From: Clostridiales bacterium
GTDB taxonomy: Bacteria; Bacillota; Clostridia; Oscillospirales; CAG-272
Assembly (NCBI GenBank): GCA_016280525.1
Contig: JAEEGW010000080.1
Span: forward strand, 1-7,533
Reading direction: 5' to 3'
DNA length: 7,533 bases
Positions within the stretch are counted from its first letter, which is position 1. Every line of letters starts with the position of its first letter. A program made the position numbers and the translations under genes. The notes under the pieces were generated by a model, which did not search any database, was not told the origin of the DNA, and saw nothing but the letters and a program-made list of their open reading frames with translations. Of this stretch, positions 3,608 through 7,533 are shown piece after piece.

Positions 3608-4786
3608 TTATTCAATAACCCTCGTCCTGATTATATTGTCAAGCTTTGCGACTTTTCCAACGGAAGACTGCGGAAGCGCGCCTTTGATCTCTATGATCGT
3701 ATACGCATAGTCGCCTTTGCTCTTGTTCACCATGTTCTCGATATTGAGCTTTTCGTCGGCGACGACCGTTGCCAGCTGCGCGACGATACCGGGCGTGTTC
3801 TTATGCAGAACGCAGAGCCTGTAGTCTCCGCTGTGCGGAAGCGATGCGTCCGGATAGTTCACGCTGTTCGTTATATTTCCGTTCTCGATATAATCTTTGA
3901 GCTCGTGCGCCGCCATTACCGCGCAGTTGTCCTCGGATTCTTCGGTTGACGCGCCGAGGTGCGGGATCGCAATGACGTTCTTCATGCCGGCCGTCTTTGC
4001 GTTCGGGAAATCCGTAACGTATTTTCTGACCTTGCCGGACTCGATCGCCTCTTCAAGCGCCTCGTCGTCGACAAGCGCGTCGCGCGCGAAGTTCAGGATA
4101 ACGACGCCGTCCTTCATTTTTGCAAAGTCCGCTTTGCCTATCATCTTCTCGGTCGATTTCGCGGGATCGGGATTCTTTATGAGCGGCACGTGCAGCGTTA
4201 TGAAATCGCAGTTTTCATATATTTCGTCACGCGTTTTTACGCGCTTTACGTCGCGGGAGATGTTCCACGCCGCGTCTATCGTTATATACGGGTCGCAGCC
4301 GTAGACTTCCATGCCGAAGTGACGCGCGGTGTTGGAAAGCGGCCCGCCGATGGCGCCAAGACCTATAACGCCGAGCTTCTTTCCGCGCAGTTCGTTGCCG
4401 GCGAATTTTGATTTCGCTTTTTCAACGGTTTTTGCTATTTCGGGGTCTGCCGCGTTTTCTTTTACCCATTCCACGCCGCCTATGATGTCGCGGGAGGCGA
4501 GCAGCATACCGGCTATAACGAGCTCTTTAACGGCGTTTGCGTTCGCGCCGGGCGTGTTGAATACGACGATGCCCTCGTCCGCGCAGCGCTGTATCGGTAT
4601 ATTGTTGACGCCGGCGCCGGCTCTGGCTATGGCGAGAAGCTTGTCGTCAAACTGCATTTCGTGCATAGCGGCGGAGCGCACCATTATGGCGTCCGGATTT
4701 TCTATGTTTTCACCGTAAACGTAATTGTCGTCAAATACGTCGGTTCCGTTTTTTGATATTTTGTTCAATAACTTTATGTTATACAT
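3608..4786 (-). CDS. serA: D-3-phosphoglycerate dehydrogenase (SerA)
   Basis: This 392-residue protein catalyses the first committed step of L-serine synthesis, NAD-dependent oxidation of 3-phosphoglycerate to 3-phosphohydroxypyruvate, in the cytosol. The substrate domain is split around a Rossmann domain carrying the NAD motif GLGAIG (142-147). The catalytic Arg is in LNFARDALVDD (R235) and the catalytic His in PHLGASTEESEDN (H276). A C-terminal ACT domain (about 322-392, DYRLCVLHKNTPGIVAQLAT) implies ligand-binding feedback control, probably by serine. The segment KYVTDFPNAKTAG stands where many SerA proteins carry the Glu of the Arg-Glu-His set, and I see no Glu there. The ATG at 4786 is chosen over an ATG at 4819 because the family starts at MYNIKLLNKI, and the longer form would overlap serC. 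It starts 7 bases after the serC stop with AAAGG inside the serC end, so translation is probably coupled. Confidence 0.97.
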   Translation of the reverse strand: MYNIKLLNKISKNGTDVFDDNYVYGENIENPDAIMVRSAAMHEMQFDDKLLAIARAGAGVNNIPIQRCADEGIVVFNTPGANANAVKELVIAGMLLASRDIIGGVEWVKENAADPEIAKTVEKAKSKFAGNELRGKKLGVIGLGAIGGPLSNTARHFGMEVYGCDPYITIDAAWNISRDVKRVKTRDEIYENCDFITLHVPLIKNPDPAKSTEKMIGKADFAKMKDGVVILNFARDALVDDEALEEAIESGKVRKYVTDFPNAKTAGMKNVIAIPHLGASTEESEDNCAVMAAHELKDYIENGNITNSVNYPDASLPHSGDYRLCVLHKNTPGIVAQLATVVADEKLNIENMVNKSKGDYAYTIIEIKGALPQSSVGKVAKLDNIIRTRVIE

Positions 4787-4793
4787 AGTCAAC

Positions 4794-5882
4794 TCAGCCT
4801 TTCGGATTGTTTTTCGCAAATTCTTCCATGAACTTTACGAGAGCCTCGACGCCCGCCTTAGGCATTGCGTTGTAAATGGAAGCTCTCATACCGCCGACTG
4901 AACGGTGGCCTTTTACGTTCTTCAGTCCCGCCTCGGACGCCTCTGAGGCGAATTTCGCGTCAAGGTCGGCGTCGCCGGTGACGAACGTCACGTTCATCAT
5001 GGAACGGTACGGTTTTTCGACCGGCGCGATATAGTAGTTCTGGTTATCGAGATAATCGTAGAGGACCGCGGCTTTTTCTATATTTCTCTGCTTCATAGCC
5101 TCAAGTCCGCCGGTCTCTTTGATCCAGTTGAATACGAGACCCGCGATATATATCGGATAGCACGGCGGCGTGTTATACATGGAGCCGTTGTCCGCCTGGA
5201 GCTTGTAGTTCATGACGGCGGGAGTATCCTCTCTTGCATTGCCTATGAGGTCCTCGCGTACTATGACTATCGTCACGCCCGCGGGAGCGACGTTCTTCTG
5301 CGCGCCGGCGTATATAAGGCCGAACTTTGAAACGTCGACCGGCTCGGACAGGATGCAGGACGACATATCCGCGACGAGCGGGATATCGCCGGTGTCGGGG
5401 ATGTAGTTATATTTGGTGCCGTATATGGTATTGTTGAAGCAGATATGCAGATAATCCGCGTCCGTTCTTATATCTTCTCTTTTGATCTGCGGAATATAGG
5501 TGAAATTCTTATCCTTTGAGGAAGCGACGGCAACCGCGTCAACGAATTTCTGACCTTCCTGATACGCTTTGTTCGAGAACTGACCGGAGATTATGTAATC
5601 GCCTTTTTTGTTTACGCCGAGATTGAGAGGAACGGAAGCGAACTGCAAAGACGCGCCGCCCTGTAAAAACAGCACTTTGTAGTTGTCGGGTATGTTCATT
5701 ACCTCGCGCAAAGCAGCCTCCGCGCCGGTTATGATCTTTTCATACGGTTTTGATCTGTGGCTCATCTCCATTACGGACATACCGGAGTCGCCGTATTCAA
5801 CAAGCTCAGACGCGGCTTTTTCAAGCACGGGAAGCGGGAGCATTGAAGGGCCCGCGGAAAAATTGTAAACTCTCACTTTCAT
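4794..5882 (-). CDS. serC: phosphoserine aminotransferase (SerC)
   Basis: This 362-residue protein, the same length as E. coli SerC, is a PLP enzyme of aminotransferase class V. It transfers the amino group of glutamate to 3-phosphohydroxypyruvate, the product of the neighbouring SerA, to give phosphoserine. Visible family marks are YNFSAGPSMLP at the N-terminus, MEMSHRSK (R43), GGASLQFASVPLNL (cofactor phosphate region), YAGAQKNVAPAG with the Schiff-base Lys196, and GHRSVGGMRASIYNAMP near the end. It is the first gene of a serC-serA operon with its own promoter at 5925-5953 and terminator at 3562-3597. No phosphoserine phosphatase gene is in the window. The ATG at 5882 is only 3 bases from AGAAAGG; a GTG at 5876 (third codon) is 9 bases from it and could be the real start, giving 360 residues. 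Confidence 0.98.
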   Translation of the reverse strand: MKVRVYNFSAGPSMLPLPVLEKAASELVEYGDSGMSVMEMSHRSKPYEKIITGAEAALREVMNIPDNYKVLFLQGGASLQFASVPLNLGVNKKGDYIISGQFSNKAYQEGQKFVDAVAVASSKDKNFTYIPQIKREDIRTDADYLHICFNNTIYGTKYNYIPDTGDIPLVADMSSCILSEPVDVSKFGLIYAGAQKNVAPAGVTIVIVREDLIGNAREDTPAVMNYKLQADNGSMYNTPPCYPIYIAGLVFNWIKETGGLEAMKQRNIEKAAVLYDYLDNQNYYIAPVEKPYRSMMNVTFVTGDADLDAKFASEASEAGLKNVKGHRSVGGMRASIYNAMPKAGVEALVKFMEEFAKNNPKG

Positions 5883-5892
5883 ATTCCTTTCT

Positions 5893-5905
5893 TTTGCAGT
5901 GCAAA
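5893..5905. promoter_or_regulatory. palindrome in the serC leader
   Basis: TTTGCA-G-TGCAAA is a perfect 6+6 palindrome in the short serC leader, abutting the ribosome binding site (5886-5892). It could be an operator or a small hairpin that affects ribosome access. Confidence 0.4.
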
Positions 5906-5924
5906 TATTGATATATTCAGAGAG

Positions 5925-5953
5925 ATTATATAACTAAAAATGCAATTTGTCAA
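5925..5953 (-). promoter_or_regulatory. consensus sigma-A promoter of serC-serA
   Basis: Read on the minus strand: TTGACA (5953-5948), 17 bases, TATAAT (5930-5925). Both hexamers and the spacing are perfect consensus. Transcription should start near 5918, giving a leader of about 36 nt, too short for a T-box or other riboswitch. The perfect match suggests strong expression that is held in check by a repressor. Confidence 0.88.
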
Positions 5954-5966
5954 GTCAAAAATTGCA
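5941..5966. promoter_or_regulatory. inverted repeat over the serC -35, candidate operator
   Basis: TGCAATTT (5941-5948) and AAATTGCA (5959-5966) are perfect 8-bp arms around 10 bases, and the -35 hexamer (5948-5953) lies inside. Related TGCAAWTW words occur again at 5900 and 5963. A bound dimer here would block polymerase. No regulator gene is in the window. Confidence 0.5.
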
Positions 5967-5995
5967 AATTTATCATTTTTGTATATGTGGCAAAT

Positions 5996-6019
5996 AAAAA
6001 AGCCGCAGCCGGCTTTTTT
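5996..6019 (-). terminator. rho-independent terminator after the RNA methyltransferase gene
   Basis: AAAAAAGCCG (5996-6005) pairs with CGGCTTTTTT (6010-6019) around CAGC. On the minus strand it begins 21 bases past the methyltransferase stop and ends in a T run. It separates the radA/methyltransferase unit from the serCA promoter 43 bases further on. Confidence 0.85.
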
Positions 6020-6040
6020 TCTGTCATATACCACAAACGG

Positions 6041-6796
6041 CTATCTGTTTTGCCGCATTATTTCAAATCCTAAAACGGCTGTGGCGGACGCGGCGGAAAG
6101 CGCTGCGCCGAAATCTCTGCCGTAATCTATTTTGATTATTTTATCCGCTTCGTCAAGCATGTTTTTCGTTATGCCGCGCTTCTCCCCTCCTATCACGAGC
6201 AAAAGCGGTTTTCTGCAGTCCGTATCGTATACGGATACGGCGTTTTTCGTGTCCGCGCAAAATATCCGGTAGCCTTTTTTCTTAAAATCCGCGCACATAA
6301 GATCCGTTGCGGCGTAAAGCGAAAGATATTCGCTTGCTCCGGCGGAAGAACGGCACACAACGCCCGCCGCGCTCATCCAGCTGCGCGCCGGCAGGATCAC
6401 CCCGTTTGCCCCCGCGGCGTAAAGCGAGCGCAAAGCGTACCCGAAATTGTACGGATCTTCAATGCCCTCGATATAGACGTAAAAGCCGTTCTCTTTTATA
6501 TTTTCGGCGCTGATCGCGCTTATCTGCTTGTCCGAACATTCGGCAATTATGCCGCCGTGAGAGCTCCCGACCGTCATTTTGTCAAGCGTTTCCGCGTCGG
6601 ACTCTATCATCTCAAAGCCTTGTTCTTCCGCTCTGTGTTTGACAAACAGCAGCGCTTTTCCGAGCTTTTTTTCGCGTTCTTTATCGTATAAAACGCGCTT
6701 TATTTTTCTGCCGTTATCTGCGTTTATGACCGCCGAGATCGACGTCATTCCCTCAAAAATACAGCCGTCTTTATAACGGATATCTTCCTTTATCAT
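6041..6796 (-). CDS. TrmH/SpoU-family RNA 2'-O-methyltransferase
   Basis: This 251-residue protein is a SAM-dependent RNA ribose methyltransferase of the SPOUT class; the target (23S rRNA or tRNA) cannot be told from sequence. The N-terminal substrate-binding part (about 1-95) has EGMTSISAVINAD and SSHGGIIAEC. The SPOUT domain (about 106-247) shows motif 1 IEDPYNFGYALRSLYAAGANGVIL, with its Asn and Arg, and motif 2 LLLVIGGEKRGITKNMLDEADKII, with its Glu and Gly. Motif 3, usually SLNVSVA, reads ALSAASATAVLGFEI, so the customary Asn is replaced by Ser; the enzyme may be a distinct subfamily or altered in SAM binding. The ATG overlaps the radA stop as ATGA (6793-6796), which implies translational coupling. 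A terminator follows at 5996-6019. Confidence 0.93.
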   Translation of the reverse strand: MIKEDIRYKDGCIFEGMTSISAVINADNGRKIKRVLYDKEREKKLGKALLFVKHRAEEQGFEMIESDAETLDKMTVGSSHGGIIAECSDKQISAISAENIKENGFYVYIEGIEDPYNFGYALRSLYAAGANGVILPARSWMSAAGVVCRSSAGASEYLSLYAATDLMCADFKKKGYRIFCADTKNAVSVYDTDCRKPLLLVIGGEKRGITKNMLDEADKIIKIDYGRDFGAALSAASATAVLGFEIMRQNR

Positions 6797-7533
6797 TTCC
6801 CGAAAATCCTCACCGCGTCAAATATGCTGTTGAACGTGACCGCGCCCTCCGGCGCCTTGTTGCCTTTCGTATAGTTGCGGCTCGGTACGAGGACCTGCTC
6901 GAATCCGAGCCTGCCCGCCTCTTTCAGCCGCCTGTCGATGTTCGACGCAGCGCGTATCTCGCCGGACAGACCGAGCTCGCCTATCGCGACCGTGTCGTCC
7001 GGCACGGGTATGTCGCGCAGAGACGATATGAGCGCGAGCGCGAGACCGAGGTCCGCCGCCGGCTCGTCTATGTTTATTCCGCCTATGACGTTGACGTAGC
7101 AGTCGTGCGTTGAAAATCTGAGTCCCAGCCGTTTTTCAAGCAGGGCGAGTATAAGATTCACGCGGTTTATGTCCATTCCGTTCGCCGCGCGTCTGGGCGA
7201 CGGATAGTACGACGGGGTGACGAGCGCCTGGACTTCGGCTATAAGCGGGCGCGTGCCCTCCATGGTGCAGACCGCGCAGTTGCCGGAAACGCCCTTCGGC
7301 CGTCCGGTCAAAAGCAGCTCGGACGGATTGCTGACCTCTTTCAGACCCTGTTCGCTCATTTCGAAAACGCCAACCTCGTCCGTCGCGCCGAAACGGTTTT
7401 TGATAGCGCGGATAAGGCGGAAACTCTGCCGCCTGTCGCCCTCAAAATAAAGCACGGTGTCGACCATGTGCTCTAAAATTTTCGGTCCGGCTATGCTGCC
7501 CTCTTTGTTCACGTGGCCGACGATGATGACGGA
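6793..7533 (-). CDS. radA: DNA repair protein RadA/Sms, C-terminal part (5' end beyond window)
   Basis: The 246 visible residues are roughly the C-terminal half of RadA, a cytosolic RecA-like ATPase that promotes branch migration and processing of recombination intermediates. The first visible residues, SVIIVGHVNKEGSIAGPK, continue off the right edge, so the zinc finger and Walker A parts lie outside. The RadA-specific KNRFG motif (visible residues 45-49, followed by ATDEVGVFEM) is intact. The Lon-like domain follows with GGINIDEPAADLGLALALIS, the segment IAIGELGLSGEIR in the form VAIGELGLSGEIR, and LGFEQVLVP. Nothing suggests truncation within the window. It overlaps the RNA methyltransferase by 4 bases (ATGA). 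Confidence 0.97.
   Translation of the reverse strand, partial: SVIIVGHVNKEGSIAGPKILEHMVDTVLYFEGDRRQSFRLIRAIKNRFGATDEVGVFEMSEQGLKEVSNPSELLLTGRPKGVSGNCAVCTMEGTRPLIAEVQALVTPSYYPSPRRAANGMDINRVNLILALLEKRLGLRFSTHDCYVNVIGGINIDEPAADLGLALALISSLRDIPVPDDTVAIGELGLSGEIRAASNIDRRLKEAGRLGFEQVLVPSRNYTKGNKAPEGAVTFNSIFDAVRIFGK

Noticed and set aside
3256..3618. Open frames on both strands in the repeat region before serA
   Set aside because: They consist of hairpin and repeat sequence, lack ribosome sites, and their translations have no protein-like pattern.
4787..4819. ATG at 4819 as the start of serA
   Set aside because: It would overlap the serC end, and the extra residues (MRKTIRKAELT) are not part of the family N-terminus; the ATG at 4786 fits.
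5883..5920. T-box or other riboswitch in the serC leader
   Set aside because: The predicted leader is only about 36 nt and holds no anti-terminator or T-box motif.

Overview
The window reads as a chromosomal segment from an anaerobic, gut-type member of the Clostridia (Firmicutes). This placement is an inference. It rests on strong AGGAGG-type ribosome binding sites, an ECF sigma factor paired with a DUF4367 membrane protein, clostridial-type SerC/SerA sequences, and arrays of small hairpins punctuated by GATTTCA. No rRNA or tRNA gene is present to fix the taxonomy.

Layout. 1-600 is a non-coding, repeat-rich stretch: two copies of a 34-bp repeat, one copy of a longer repeat that ends in a terminator, and the decayed C-terminus of an IS3-type transposase. 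528-3103 is a plus-strand regulatory cassette: an ECF sigma factor, a single-pass DUF4367 protein that is its probable anti-sigma or sensor, a short remnant of a lost gene, and a lipoprotein of unknown function, closed by a terminator. 3104-3607 is a second repeat region with a hairpin array and a second copy of the longer repeat. 3608-7533 is all on the minus strand: serC-serA (serine biosynthesis) with its own promoter and terminator, preceded by a TrmH/SpoU-family RNA methyltransferase gene that overlaps the end of radA, which runs off the right edge.

The most interesting observation is a pair of near-identical promoter-like sequences, TGTCACAAAA-N12-CGTTTTAT. One lies at 528-557, 43 bp before the sigma gene. 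The other lies at 1843-1872, just after the DUF4367 gene. Both have the two-block architecture and 16-nt spacing expected of an ECF promoter, so the sigma factor probably controls its own operon and a second unit. The second promoter is followed by a perfect Shine-Dalgarno sequence with no start codon at a usable distance. It leads into an open frame that looks like the last 40-odd codons of a larger protein, and then into the lipoprotein gene. I read this as an ECF target whose body was deleted, leaving promoter, leader and tail. The cassette is bracketed by direct copies of the longer repeat, which suggests an accessory module placed next to the housekeeping serCA operon.

The minus-strand genes look ordinary. 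Notable details are a consensus promoter with palindromes for serC, and apparent departures from canonical active-site motifs in SerA and in the RNA methyltransferase.
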